From Methanosarcina sp. MTP4 (GTDB taxonomy: Archaea; Halobacteriota; Methanosarcinia; Methanosarcinales; Methanosarcinaceae), in assembly GCF_000970045.1 (NCBI RefSeq), contig NZ_CP009505.1, positions 3,930,808-3,994,807 of the forward strand: a stretch of DNA of 64,000 nt. Reading direction: 5' to 3'. Positions 1-8,627 of the stretch are shown in pieces. Position 1 is the stretch's first letter, and every line of letters begins with the position of its first letter. The translations under genes were made by a program, and so were the position numbers. The notes beneath the pieces were generated by a model. The model did no database searches. It saw only the letters and a list, made by a program, of their open reading frames with translations, and was not told the origin of the DNA.

Positions 1-222
1 GCCTGGGTCACTCCTACAGGACAGGACTCGGTATACAGGCTGACCCACGGGGATATGCTCTCCTGTGTTACAGTAACAAGGGGCAGCGGCGACAGGGACA
101 TCTGGCTCAAAGCCGAGCCCAGACTTGAGACCGTGGGCAGGCAGAAAAAAGAGCTGTTTACGGCTTATGAAGAATTGAAAAACGTTATGGGCCAGAAAGG
201 AGTCTCCCTGGACTTCTATTAA
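1..222 (+). CDS. C-terminal fragment of an unidentified protein
   Basis: An open frame enters from the left edge and ends at TAA 220-222, giving 73 residues that finish in SLDFY. The fragment is soluble and charged, with no membrane segment, and its last 30 residues look helical and rich in Lys and Glu. I do not recognise the family. A good hairpin follows at 235-254, so this is probably the last gene of its transcript. The start and most of the protein lie outside the window. Confidence 0.6.
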   Translation, partial: AWVTPTGQDSVYRLTHGDMLSCVTVTRGSGDRDIWLKAEPRLETVGRQKKELFTAYEELKNVMGQKGVSLDFY

Positions 223-234
223 GGCACCTGAAAA

Positions 235-254
235 AAGAGCCGCAATCGGCTCTT
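235..254 (+). terminator. Hairpin after the partial gene
   Basis: AAGAGCCG and CGGCTCTT form a perfect 8-bp stem around the loop CAAT, 13 bases after the stop codon. Only a mixed AT tract follows, not a clean T-run, so it could be a terminator or an RNA-stabilising 3' hairpin. Confidence 0.5.
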
Positions 255-276
255 AACCTATTTTATTCACAACTTG

Positions 277-463
277 TATTTTCTCTTAACTTATTTTCTC
301 TTAACTTATTTTCTCTTAACTTATTTTCTCTTAACTTATTTTCTCTTAACTTATTTTCTCTTAACTTATTTTCTCTTAACTTATTTTCTTTTAACTTATT
401 TTCTCTTAACTTATTTTCTCTTAACTTATTTTCTCTTAACTTATTTTCTCTTAACTTATTTTA
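277..463. repeat. 15-bp minisatellite, about 12 copies
   Basis: The unit TATTTTCTCTTAACT is repeated about twelve times with one visible substitution (CTT for CTC in one copy). Because 15 is a multiple of 3, it creates an artificial YFLLT-repeat reading frame with no ribosome site, which I do not treat as a gene. It lies between two convergent genes, in the 3' region of both. Confidence 0.9.
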
Positions 464-517
464 TAATAGTATATATCTGTTAAAATCGGGATCCCTATCT
501 TATTCCGGAAAGGCAAT

Positions 518-1327
518 TCAGAGCTTCAGGATATTTTCCAGAGTCTTTTTTCCCTGAAGGACGTCTTCCATTGAAAAAACTTCAAAGTTGTAGACACCTT
601 TATACCCGGAAAGCAGGTTCAGCACGGAGAAGTCTACACAGCCGTTTCCGGGAGCCATGTGCTCATCCCCATCATACGTTTCCGTCCACTGGCCCCCATT
701 ATCATGTACGTGGAGGTGGACGATATGTTCTTTCAGGGTTTCCACAAAACTCAGGAGTTTTTCAGGGTCCCCCCCACAGGTAAGGTTTGCGTGCCCTATA
801 TCGAACGTCGCTTTCAGGGACCCGGAATTTACGGCCTCAACCGCACGTGCAAGTTCTTCGGCTTTGCAACAGAGGTTGTAAGGGTCAGTACCTTCCTTAT
901 TTTCCAGCCCCAGCATGACCCCCTGGTCCTCGGCAGTGGAAGCGAGCACCTTGAGGTTTTCAACCATTGAAGAAAAAGCCTTTTCCCGGTCCTGTCCGAT
1001 CCTCCCCGGATGCAGTACAACAACCCCGGCCCCGATCCGGTTTGCAAGGGCTATGGACCCATCCATGAGGGAAAACTCCCGTTTTCCCATGCAGGCAGTA
1101 TCTACCTGGAGGGACCCGGGATAGTTAGGGTCCGGCGCAAAATAAGGAGCATGAATGGTGCTTGCAAATTCGTATACTGATAGCTCGTCAAGTATCAGGT
1201 TCAACTTTTCATTTTCCAGCTTCCTGCCGGAATAAACCCCGAGCTTAGGGATATACAGTTCTATTGAATTCACATTTCCCTTTAGTTCAGCAGGGGTAGC
1301 TGCAAAGGATGAGGCTCCGAGAATCAC
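518..1327 (-). CDS. Sugar phosphate isomerase/epimerase-like TIM barrel protein
   Basis: This belongs to the xylose isomerase-like TIM-barrel / AP endonuclease 2 family. Visible family features are the metal-ligand style strand ends LGLENKEG, FDIGHANLT, HLHVHDNGG and a late Glu in YNFEVFS. These proteins usually isomerise or epimerise a sugar or related substrate at a divalent metal site; the substrate is unknown here. The open frame continues upstream to 1414, but those residues do not look like the family. GTG at 1327 begins directly before ILGASSF, where the barrel's first strand should start, giving 269 residues. No purine-rich ribosome site precedes it and an AT-rich TATA-like tract lies just upstream, so the mRNA may be nearly leaderless. 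It diverges from the mtr operon. Confidence 0.75.
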   Translation of the reverse strand: MILGASSFAATPAELKGNVNSIELYIPKLGVYSGRKLENEKLNLILDELSVYEFASTIHAPYFAPDPNYPGSLQVDTACMGKREFSLMDGSIALANRIGAGVVVLHPGRIGQDREKAFSSMVENLKVLASTAEDQGVMLGLENKEGTDPYNLCCKAEELARAVEAVNSGSLKATFDIGHANLTCGGDPEKLLSFVETLKEHIVHLHVHDNGGQWTETYDGDEHMAPGNGCVDFSVLNLLSGYKGVYNFEVFSMEDVLQGKKTLENILKL

Positions 1328-2180
1328 AGAAAAAGAAGGAAAATAAAATATAATAATATTTTTGCCCGGCCCTGACCCGGACATTTGAGAGTGAAGACTC
1401 CGGAGGGGTTCCAACTAAACATAAAAAGATTACAAAATGCCGCGCGATTCCACCCGGGCAACAGGGCAGTCCCATGGAAAAGTCACAGAAAAAACATAAA
1501 ATAACCACAAGAAAAACATACAAAAAGGTCTACTTGCAAAAATTTACCACTGGCAACGTATTTATATATAATAAAGTGTTACCCCGTAAACAGATTAAAA
1601 TAATTTATAGATATATTTAAAAAAAAGTATATATATTTACAGGGGAAATCTTGAGAAATATATATCAACAATGCAACATATATTGGATAGTATGGCATGT
1701 GGTAAATACATTTGATCTGGACGCACAGTAAGCATAAAAGTCTAAGAAAAAATATAAAGTTGAAAATAATTATAAGGAATGAATATATAAAAAATAAAAG
1801 CTCGGAAGAAACTGTTTTAAATAAAAATGAGAATTATATAACTTGGATTAAAAAAATGGATTGGCCCATATCAATATCGCAATCTTTATATGATATTGAA
1901 AGGAGTATAATATGTTTTTTTATATATATTTAGCATTTAGTGCACTTTTCCTGCTACATACATCATATAAAAATGATTGTATATTATATAATCCTATAAT
2001 AATATTTTAAATGCCTACATATTTCGAAAGGTTTATGAATGATTCTCTCTAATCCCAAAAATAACGCTAGTCATCATCATTTTTCTTTGCAATGATATGG
2101 CCAACGATTCCAAAAAAAAGTACAGCGTTTTTTTGAATCCAACTTATTAACATGTTAATAAAAGTAAAGGAGGAAAATGA
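1328..2180 (+). promoter_or_regulatory. Long AT-rich control region and leader of the mtr operon
   Basis: About 850 bases separate the divergent isomerase gene from mtrE. The tract is very AT-rich and has several TATA-like stretches, for example TTTATATATA near 1560 and ATATATATTT near 1629. The ribosome site AAAGGAGG (2167-2173) sits seven bases before the mtrE ATG. An open frame of 73 codons at 1712-1933 has AT-driven composition and no ribosome site, and I do not support it. Which TATA-like element is used cannot be told from the sequence. Confidence 0.5.
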
Positions 2181-3098
2181 ATGGAACCACTCATAGGCAT
2201 GGGAGTACTGGCACTTATGGGCGTAGCTGCAACCATTGCAGGTGCCTCAGAAGACCTCGAATCCGATGTAGGGTCCCAGAGTAACCCGAACTCGCAGGTC
2301 CAGTTAGCTCCCCAAATGATGTTTCCGCATCGAATTTATAACAAAGCTGTTTCTGGTGAACCACCATCAAACGCACTAATGTGTGCAATTGGTGCAACCG
2401 GCGCGGCAGTATTAATGGGTGAATTCAATCTGTCTCCGCTCTTTGCACTGGTTATCGGTGCCCTCATTGCAGCATGTGTCCACGGCACTTACGCCATGAC
2501 CTCTACAATGGGCAGGGCTGCCAGTCAGAGCCGTTTCAAGCAGCCGGTATACCTGGACATGATCCGGAGCCACACCCCTGTAATCATGGCATATGCGTTC
2601 ATAACGACGTTCTGTGTCCTGATCATTTCGTACATGATGAACGTTGTCCTCGGACACCCCTTCCCTCTGCCCCTGCTAGCCTTTATCTGGGGAATCACGA
2701 TAGGTGCAATAGGGTCGTCCACCGGTGACGTCCACTACGGCGCAGAGCGTGAATTCCAGCAGTTCGAATTCGGTTCAGGTCTGAACGCTTCGAACTCCGG
2801 TAACATTGTAAGGTTTGCAGAATCCGGGCTCAGAAACGGGTACGACAACTCATGGTTCTGTGCAAAATTCGGTGGACCTGTAACAGGTATCGCTTTTGGT
2901 ATGACCGTTTTCCTGGGCAGCTGGGTAACAACTGTTTTTGATCCCGCAGTAAGCATCGCACAGGGATGGCTCTCTGCTGTTGCAGGGATTATCATTGTCT
3001 TTATCTTAATTATCTGGAACAGGAAAATTGAAGTTGCTGCCCGCAACAACTACGGACCTTACAAGGAAGACAAGTCTGAAGAGGAGGCAGCAGCATGA
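2181..3098 (+). CDS. mtrE: Tetrahydromethanopterin S-methyltransferase subunit E
   Basis: MtrE is an integral membrane subunit of the methyl-H4SPT:coenzyme M methyltransferase, the complex that couples methyl transfer to sodium export. The 305-residue protein has about six hydrophobic segments, a loop rich in Gln and Asn near residues 25-45, and a charged tail ending in EEEAAA. It is first in the canonical order E-D-C-B-A-F-G-H. AAAGGAGG at 2167-2173 fixes the start. Its stop overlaps the mtrD start (ATGA at 3095-3098), which suggests translational coupling. Confidence 0.97.
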   Translation: MEPLIGMGVLALMGVAATIAGASEDLESDVGSQSNPNSQVQLAPQMMFPHRIYNKAVSGEPPSNALMCAIGATGAAVLMGEFNLSPLFALVIGALIAACVHGTYAMTSTMGRAASQSRFKQPVYLDMIRSHTPVIMAYAFITTFCVLIISYMMNVVLGHPFPLPLLAFIWGITIGAIGSSTGDVHYGAEREFQQFEFGSGLNASNSGNIVRFAESGLRNGYDNSWFCAKFGGPVTGIAFGMTVFLGSWVTTVFDPAVSIAQGWLSAVAGIIIVFILIIWNRKIEVAARNNYGPYKEDKSEEEAAA

Positions 3099-3817
3099 TT
3101 GACCTCGCAGCAAACTTCTTATGGATGTTCCTGGTCGTTATCGGCGGTGTGCTGATTTCCTGGAGTGTCCACTTTGTGCCTGTGGGCGGTGCGCCTGCAG
3201 CTATGGCCCAGGCAACCGGTATTGGAACCGGTACAGTGCAGTTGGCAGCCGGGGCAGGACTTACCGGGCTTATCAGTGCCGGGTACATGATGCAAGTAGT
3301 CGACAACCTTCCCCTGATTCTCGCCTCTGGCACAGTTGGTGCCATGATCATGATCTCAGTTACCATGATAGTGGGAACCTGGGTTTATGTATACGGTGTA
3401 GGCTGTGTGCCTTCTTCCGCAAAGGTCAAAGTAGACCCCATAACCCATGACCGCCAGGACCTTTATGTGTCCCAGGGAACTGAAGGACACGGACTCCCAA
3501 CAGTCTCTTTTGTTAGTGGAGTTATCGGTGGAGCTCTTGGTGGCTTTGGTGGATCCCTCGTCTACTACGCCCTTCTGAAGGTCGGCATGGGAGTCGCCGA
3601 AGTCGATGCAAACATGATCGGACTTGTGGCAATTTTCGCAGTAGGTATCTTCTTCGTGAATGCTGTGATCCCCTCATACAACATTGGAGGTACCATCGAA
3701 GGATTCCATGACCCGAAGTGGAAGAAGTGGCCGAAAGCGGTAATTTCATCCTTTGTCGCAACGATTTTCTGCGCACTAGTGGCAGTAATCGCAATTTCAC
3801 AGCTTGGAGGTCTCTAA
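3095..3817 (+). CDS. mtrD: Tetrahydromethanopterin S-methyltransferase subunit D
   Basis: MtrD is a multi-span membrane subunit of the same sodium-translocating complex; with MtrC and MtrE it forms the membrane part thought to carry sodium. The 240 residues contain about six Gly/Ala-rich hydrophobic segments. The start codon overlaps the mtrE stop by four bases. The last codons contain the GGAGG sequence that serves as the ribosome site for mtrC. Length and position match the family. Confidence 0.97.
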   Translation: MIDLAANFLWMFLVVIGGVLISWSVHFVPVGGAPAAMAQATGIGTGTVQLAAGAGLTGLISAGYMMQVVDNLPLILASGTVGAMIMISVTMIVGTWVYVYGVGCVPSSAKVKVDPITHDRQDLYVSQGTEGHGLPTVSFVSGVIGGALGGFGGSLVYYALLKVGMGVAEVDANMIGLVAIFAVGIFFVNAVIPSYNIGGTIEGFHDPKWKKWPKAVISSFVATIFCALVAVIAISQLGGL

Positions 3818-3818
3818 A

Positions 3819-4622
3819 ATGTCTGCAGGTGGAGACGGAGGAGAAGCTAAAGGCGGCTTACCTCCAAACACAATTATAGGAATCGGTGCCGCAGGCGGAC
3901 TCATAGGAATTTACCTGGCGCACTTCCTGCCCGCAACATTCTCCTTCTTTGGAGGCATCGCGGCAATCTGTGCCATCGTCTGGGGAGCTGACGCGGTCCG
4001 CCGTGTTGCAAGCTACGGGCTTGGTACAGGGGTTCCGTCCATCGGTATGATCTCCCTTGGCATGGGTATTGTCACTGCCCTCTTCGGACTTTCGATAGGC
4101 GGCATTGCAGGCCCAATCGTATCCTTTATCTCAGCAGCAGTCATCGGTGCTATAATCGGTGTGCTTGCTAACAAGGTAATAGGAATGGGAATCCCGATTA
4201 TGGAACGGGCAATGGTTGAAATTGCAGGTGCAGGAACCCTGGCAATCATCGGGCTTAGCACCGTCATTGCCGGAACCTTCGAATACGGAGCAGTACTTGA
4301 TACTGTAGTCTCAACCGGATTTATCGCAATGATCTTCATCATCGGCGGTATGGGAATCCTTCACCCCTTCAACGCAAACCTCGGACCCGACGAAAAGCAG
4401 GACCGTACCCTTATAGTTGGTGTTGAGAAGGGAGCCCTCGCAATGATCATTGCAGGTCTCGCATCCTCAATCAACGAAGGTCTTGGACCTGCCTTTGTCA
4501 CAATTCTTGTGGGGCTCATTATCTGGTACCTGGCATTCAACAAGTACTACGGATTCGTCAAGAGAGACGCATACGCAGTGATTGGAACCGGCCTTCTGCC
4601 CAGTGAGGAGGAACTACAATGA
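3819..4622 (+). CDS. mtrC: Tetrahydromethanopterin S-methyltransferase subunit C
   Basis: MtrC is a membrane subunit of the Mtr complex. I place the start at ATG 3819 ([13 protein letters not shown]), nine bases after GGAGG at 3806-3810, and not at the upstream in-frame codon 3804, which lies inside the mtrD coding end. The 267-residue protein has a short glycine-rich soluble lead and about seven hydrophobic segments. It overlaps mtrB by four bases (ATGA at 4619). Confidence 0.96.
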   Translation: MSAGGDGGEAKGGLPPNTIIGIGAAGGLIGIYLAHFLPATFSFFGGIAAICAIVWGADAVRRVASYGLGTGVPSIGMISLGMGIVTALFGLSIGGIAGPIVSFISAAVIGAIIGVLANKVIGMGIPIMERAMVEIAGAGTLAIIGLSTVIAGTFEYGAVLDTVVSTGFIAMIFIIGGMGILHPFNANLGPDEKQDRTLIVGVEKGALAMIIAGLASSINEGLGPAFVTILVGLIIWYLAFNKYYGFVKRDAYAVIGTGLLPSEEELQ

Positions 4623-4945
4623 GCATGATTCGTATAGCCCCCGAAGTACACCTGGTTCTGGACCCCGACACCGCCCTTGTGGCAGAAGAAAGGTCAGACT
4701 CACTTATGTATTCCATGGAGCCGGTTTTAGAGAGGCTGGACAAACTGGAAGCAATTTCAGGGGACCTTGTGAACTCCCTATCACCCAGCATGCCGCTCCT
4801 GAACACCTGGCCCGGACGTGAGAACACCTCTTACCTGGCCGGAATCTACGGGAACTCCTTCTATGGACTTATCGTGGGCCTGGCTTTTAGCGGACTGCTG
4901 GCATTGATCATATATATATACAGCCTGATGGGAGGGGTGATCTAA
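4619..4945 (+). CDS. mtrB: Tetrahydromethanopterin S-methyltransferase subunit B
   Basis: MtrB is a small subunit with a cytoplasmic part and one membrane anchor. The 108-residue protein has a soluble first two-thirds and one hydrophobic span near residues 80-103 ([20 protein letters not shown]). It overlaps mtrC by four bases and is followed after one base by mtrA, so it is tightly coupled in the operon. Confidence 0.96.
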   Translation: MSMIRIAPEVHLVLDPDTALVAEERSDSLMYSMEPVLERLDKLEAISGDLVNSLSPSMPLLNTWPGRENTSYLAGIYGNSFYGLIVGLAFSGLLALIIYIYSLMGGVI

Positions 4946-4946
4946 A

Positions 4947-5669
4947 ATGGTAGATAAAAGAGATCCAGCCCCGGGATGGCCAATCCTGAAAGGTGAATAC
5001 GAAGTCGGCGACGTGCAAGGCTGTGTTGCAGTAATCACCTGCGCATCACACCTTCCAGGCAAGCCGGTACTCGATGCCGGAGCAGCAATTACAGGATCCT
5101 GTAAAACCGAGAACCTTGGTATAGAAAAGGTCGTTGCCCACGTAATTTCAAACCCTAACATCAGATACCTGGTCGTAACAGGAGCAGAAGTTAAAGGGCA
5201 CATTACAGGACAGGCAGCGCTCAGCCTTCACGAAAACGGTGTGAAGGAAAACAGGATCGTAGGCGCAATCGGAGCCATTCCGTATGTCGAAAACCTGAAT
5301 CCTGAAGCAGTTGAACGTTTCCAGGCACAGGTCGAGACCGTCGAACTGCTGAACACCGAAGATATGGGTGTCATCACTGCCAAAGTAAAGGAACTCGTTT
5401 CAAAGGACCCAGGAGCCTTCGATGCCGAACCCCTGGTCGTTGAGATCAGCGAGGAAGGCGAAGGCGAAGAAGATGTTGGTGTCGTTAGACCGGTCTCGGG
5501 AGAAATCGCAACAATCCGCAGCCGGTTGAAGGGTATTGAAGCCCGGATGCTTGACATCGGAAACCTGAACAAGTTCCACTCAGGGATTCACGCAGGCAAG
5601 GTTGAAGGTGCCATGATCGGACTGACTGTGACCATATCCCTGCTTGGGTTATTACTTCTCGGGAGGTAA
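4947..5669 (+). CDS. mtrA: Tetrahydromethanopterin S-methyltransferase corrinoid subunit A
   Basis: MtrA carries the corrinoid that accepts the methyl group from MtrH's substrate and donates it to coenzyme M. The 240 residues comprise a corrinoid domain and a C-terminal membrane helix (about 219-239). His85 in [10 protein letters not shown] matches the axial cobalt-ligand histidine known from characterised MtrA (His84 there). A Glu/Gly-rich linker ([10 protein letters not shown]) separates the domain from the anchor region. The last codons carry GGGAGG, the ribosome site for mtrF. Confidence 0.97.
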   Translation: MVDKRDPAPGWPILKGEYEVGDVQGCVAVITCASHLPGKPVLDAGAAITGSCKTENLGIEKVVAHVISNPNIRYLVVTGAEVKGHITGQAALSLHENGVKENRIVGAIGAIPYVENLNPEAVERFQAQVETVELLNTEDMGVITAKVKELVSKDPGAFDAEPLVVEISEEGEGEEDVGVVRPVSGEIATIRSRLKGIEARMLDIGNLNKFHSGIHAGKVEGAMIGLTVTISLLGLLLLGR

Positions 5670-5674
5670 TGAAA

Positions 5675-5893
5675 ATGGCAGAAGAAGGACAAGGCGTCCC
5701 AATGGTGCTTAACCCCCAGATGGGTGCAATCGATGCTACTGTTGAGAGCATCCGGTACAGAGCGCAGTTGATTGCGAGGAACCAGAAGCTGGACTCCGGG
5801 GTCATGTCTACCGGACTTATCGGCTTCGCACTTGGATTCCTCTTTTCACTGGTGATGGTAATCATACTCCCATTAATCATCTGGGGTCTTTAA
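5675..5893 (+). CDS. mtrF: Tetrahydromethanopterin S-methyltransferase subunit F
   Basis: MtrF is a small, single-span subunit. Two in-frame ATGs exist, at 5669 and 5675. GGGAGG at 5661-5666 lies only two bases from the first and eight from the second, so I choose 5675 ([11 protein letters not shown]), giving 72 residues. A soluble first half is followed by one hydrophobic helix near residues 47-71. It lies between mtrA and mtrG as in other Methanosarcina. Confidence 0.94.
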   Translation: MAEEGQGVPMVLNPQMGAIDATVESIRYRAQLIARNQKLDSGVMSTGLIGFALGFLFSLVMVIILPLIIWGL

Positions 5894-5906
5894 AGAGGTG
5901 AATAAT

Positions 5907-6125
5907 ATGGATGGAAAAGCACCAGCCGCATTTGTAGATCCAGATGAGTTTAGTGAAGTATTGAAGAGGCTTGACCTGATCGATGAAAAAGTCGAGTTCG
6001 TCAACAGTGAAGTTGCGCAGAGAATAGGAAAGAAAGTAGGAAGAGACATTGGAATCCTTTACGGTGCAGTGATCGGACTGCTTCTCTTCCTGATCTATGT
6101 CTCGGTATCATCAATGTTCTTATAA
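5907..6125 (+). CDS. mtrG: Tetrahydromethanopterin S-methyltransferase subunit G
   Basis: MtrG is a small single-span subunit. GTG at 5898 is in frame but lies inside the ribosome site AGAGGTG (5894-5900), so ATG 5907 (MDGKAPAAFVDPDEF) is the better start, giving 72 residues. A charged helix (about 12-45) is followed by a hydrophobic C-terminal helix (LYGAVIGLLLFLIYVSVSS). Confidence 0.94.
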   Translation: MDGKAPAAFVDPDEFSEVLKRLDLIDEKVEFVNSEVAQRIGKKVGRDIGILYGAVIGLLLFLIYVSVSSMFL

Positions 6126-6138
6126 GTGAGGGATCAAA

Positions 6139-7086
6139 ATGTTCAAGTTTGACAAGAAACAGGAAGTATTCGAAATTGGCGGAGTCAAGTTCGGCGGGCA
6201 GCCGGGTGAGTACCCGACCGTGTTAGTCAGTACCATGTTCTACGCAAGGCACAAGATTGTGACCGACGAGGACAAGGGACTATTCGACGTAGCAGCAGCA
6301 GAAACCCTGTGGAACACCCAGGTAGAACTGAGTGACGCTACAGGAAACCCCTACGTGAACCAGATTGTGGGAGAAACCCCTGAATCTATCAGGAAGTACA
6401 TCGATTGGTTCATCGGAATCGATGACAAGACCCCCTTCCTGATCGACTCTTCAGCAGGAGAAGTTCGTGCAGCCGCTGCCCAGTACTGTACCGAAATCGG
6501 TGTAGCTGACAGGGCAATCCACAACTCCATCAACGCCAGTATCGAACAGGACGAAATTGACGTTCTCACGGAGAGCGATGTGGAAGCTGCCATCGTGCTG
6601 GCCTTCAACGCAACCGACCCGACCGTCAAAGGTAAACTCGACATCCTTGAAGTCGGTGGTTCCGGACAGGACAAGGGTATGCTCCAGATAGCCAAGGAAT
6701 GTGGGATCACGTCCCCCCTGATCGACGTAGCAGCAATGCCTCTCGGTGCAGGCTCAGGCGCAACAATCCGCTCAGTCCCGACCATCAAGGGTAAGCTCGG
6801 CCTGCCTGTAGGCGGTGGATACCACAACATGGCATCCGCATGGGACTGGCTCAGGAAGTTCAAGAAGACTCAGCCTGACCCGAAGTCAATCTACATGCCC
6901 TCTGACATCGGGACCAACCTGGTAGCCCAGATCGCAGGTTCTGACTACCTCCTCTACGGTCCGATCGAGAATGTCGAAAAGGTCTTCCCGGCTGTCGCAA
7001 TGGTCGACATCATGCTCGGAGAAACCGCAAAAGAACTCGACGTCGAGATCGCTGTGGAGAACCACCCGGTCAACCAGCTAACATAA
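6139..7086 (+). CDS. mtrH: Tetrahydromethanopterin S-methyltransferase subunit H
   Basis: MtrH is the soluble subunit that moves the methyl group from methyl-tetrahydrosarcinapterin to the corrinoid on MtrA. The 315-residue TIM-barrel protein starts MFKFDKKQEVFEIGG and has no membrane segment, as expected. GAGGG lies seven bases before the ATG. It closes the operon and is followed by a terminator near 7129-7160. Confidence 0.97.
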   Translation: MFKFDKKQEVFEIGGVKFGGQPGEYPTVLVSTMFYARHKIVTDEDKGLFDVAAAETLWNTQVELSDATGNPYVNQIVGETPESIRKYIDWFIGIDDKTPFLIDSSAGEVRAAAAQYCTEIGVADRAIHNSINASIEQDEIDVLTESDVEAAIVLAFNATDPTVKGKLDILEVGGSGQDKGMLQIAKECGITSPLIDVAAMPLGAGSGATIRSVPTIKGKLGLPVGGGYHNMASAWDWLRKFKKTQPDPKSIYMPSDIGTNLVAQIAGSDYLLYGPIENVEKVFPAVAMVDIMLGETAKELDVEIAVENHPVNQLT

Positions 7087-7109
7087 ATTCAAAAAAATGA
7101 TCTTAAAAA

Positions 7110-7160
7110 CGGATGAAAACATCCGGAAAGCAAAGAGGACATGTTCCCTTTGCTTTTTCT
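7110..7160 (+). terminator. Terminator region of the mtr operon
   Basis: A small hairpin (CGGAT/ATCCG, 7110-7125) is followed by AGCAAAG...CTTTGCT (7129-7153) and then by T-rich sequence. The second stem plus T-run is the likely intrinsic stop for the mtr transcript. Confidence 0.6.
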
Positions 7161-7186
7161 TCTGTTTTTACCTCTTTTCTTGCTTT

Positions 7187-7406
7187 CGGCAGGTGGCTTG
7201 CATATTCTGAATAATTTTTCACGATGCCGTTTTTCGCCTTATTTCAGAAATTACATCCAATGTCTGTAGATTCCATACACATACTCTTAGTTATATATGG
7301 ACCGAGATTCCAAGATATGTAAACGTTATCAAATGATTTCAGTTAGAGATTATTAATTCAAAAACGGCATCATGAAATATGTCTAAATTATTATGTCGAC
7401 CTGCCG
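7187..7406. mobile_element. 220-bp element with long imperfect terminal inverted repeats (MITE-like)
   Basis: The left arm (7187-7234) begins CGGCAGGT and ends ATGCCGTTTTT. The right arm (7360-7406) is its imperfect inverse, beginning AAAAACGGCAT and ending ACCTGCCG. The outer 8 and inner 11 bases match exactly and the centre of each arm is diverged. There is no coding potential inside and no clear target duplication. It may be a non-autonomous transposable element or a large foldback. Confidence 0.5.
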
Positions 7407-7449
7407 AATATAAGTCTTTTTAAGTTTATTTTATAATTCTGTTACTATG

Positions 7450-7540
7450 TTGTGTAGAATTCTTACGATACATTTTGTGTGGAATTCTTACGATACATTT
7501 TGTGTGGAATTCTTACGATACATTTTGTGTGGAATTCTGG
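7450..7540. repeat. 25-bp tandem repeat, three copies plus a part
   Basis: The unit GAATTCTTACGATACATTTT plus GTGTG recurs with exact 25-bp spacing; GAATTC starts at 7457, 7482, 7507 and 7532. It lies in the gene-free spacer after mtrH. Confidence 0.85.
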
Positions 7541-7721
7541 CGTGAACATCTTTATGTTATCATTTGTGAATTTCCAGTTTCTGTATGTCAATATCCCTCT
7601 TTATTCACAAAGTTTGAGACGAACATATAGAAAGCATTAGAAATTGGTTGATAAGAGAAGGATAATAAAAGTATAAATGTTTTATAAAAATTAAAATTCA
7701 AAAAATTATGAAAATTCAAAA

Positions 7722-7756
7722 AAGAAGAAGAAGAAGAAGAAGAAGAAGAAGAAGAA
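7722..7756. repeat. AAG trinucleotide run
   Basis: About eleven AAG units in a row. It produces poly-Ser or poly-Leu frames on the minus strand (7588-8019 and 7716-7982) that I reject as genes. From 7407 to 8627 I see no convincing gene; weak frames at 7854-8153 and 8173-8397 have no ribosome site or recognisable domain. Confidence 0.85.
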
Positions 7757-8627
7757 CGATCAATTTTTGAAACCCGCTTTTCCCGGAGAGTATAGAGACG
7801 TATTTGAAAACAGCAGAGCAGGGACAATTTAAGGTAATGTGTAACCTGACCGAGTGCTGACCGGAAAATCGCCAGCATCCGGCCAGGAATTGTGCGAATC
7901 CACTCCCAAACCCGCTGTTTACGTAGAGGGCCAAGCTCCATTGTCCGAGGAACTTTACGAACAACAAAGAATTGAGGCACACTTAGAGAAGGGAAGAAAC
8001 CTATACCCCACTTCTGCAAAGGTATGCAAACGTATGTTCACACTCCTTACAACCCCATTCATTCAGACCCCACGTCCACTTCATTCAACTGGAATGCGAA
8101 CCCCAATTCACATCCCAATTTTGCATTTATTCACAAGAGATAGACTATCATAACACACATAAATAGTAAATTGTGAATTTGATATCAAATATTTTTTCAA
8201 GTGTCACTAATAATATCTTCGAAGATTTTGATAGTACAGAAGTCACAAGAATTAATATTCCAGCTTACTACAAAATGGAAGGAAGAGAAGGAGATTTGGC
8301 CTTTGCAGTAAAAACGCAGGCTACATTAGGACCAATTTTATCAATAATGCCTTTTGATAAAAGTTCTCAAAAAATAGCACTAAATAGAAAGATTTAATAT
8401 TCAATAATACTTCATCAATATTAGAGGGAAAAAGCAAAAGATTTTTAGTATTTTGTAAATATATTTTGGAACAATTGGTTCTTTAAATCCAGTGTCCGGA
8501 TCGAATTAATTAAAAGCTAACGCTGATTCGTTCAGGACATTAGTTGTGGACCGCAACATAAGGTATCAAAACACTACATATTGATTTATAGAGAACCAAA
8601 AGCTGCATTATTGTGTTGGGTGGTAAA

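Noticed and set aside
274-483. 69-codon frame of YFLLT repeats
   Set aside because: It is the translation of a 15-bp non-coding minisatellite, has a TTG start and no ribosome site.
1712-1933. 73-codon frame in the mtr leader
   Set aside because: AT-driven Lys/Ile/Asn composition, no ribosome site and no recognisable domain.
7588-8153. Frames on both strands (143 aa minus, 99 aa plus) around the AAG repeat
   Set aside because: They run through the trinucleotide repeat or lack ribosome sites, and neither strand shows a domain. A relic of an inserted gene cannot be excluded.
8173-8397. 74-codon frame with GTG start
   Set aside because: No ribosome site or family; it could be the relic of a gene, but evidence is too thin.
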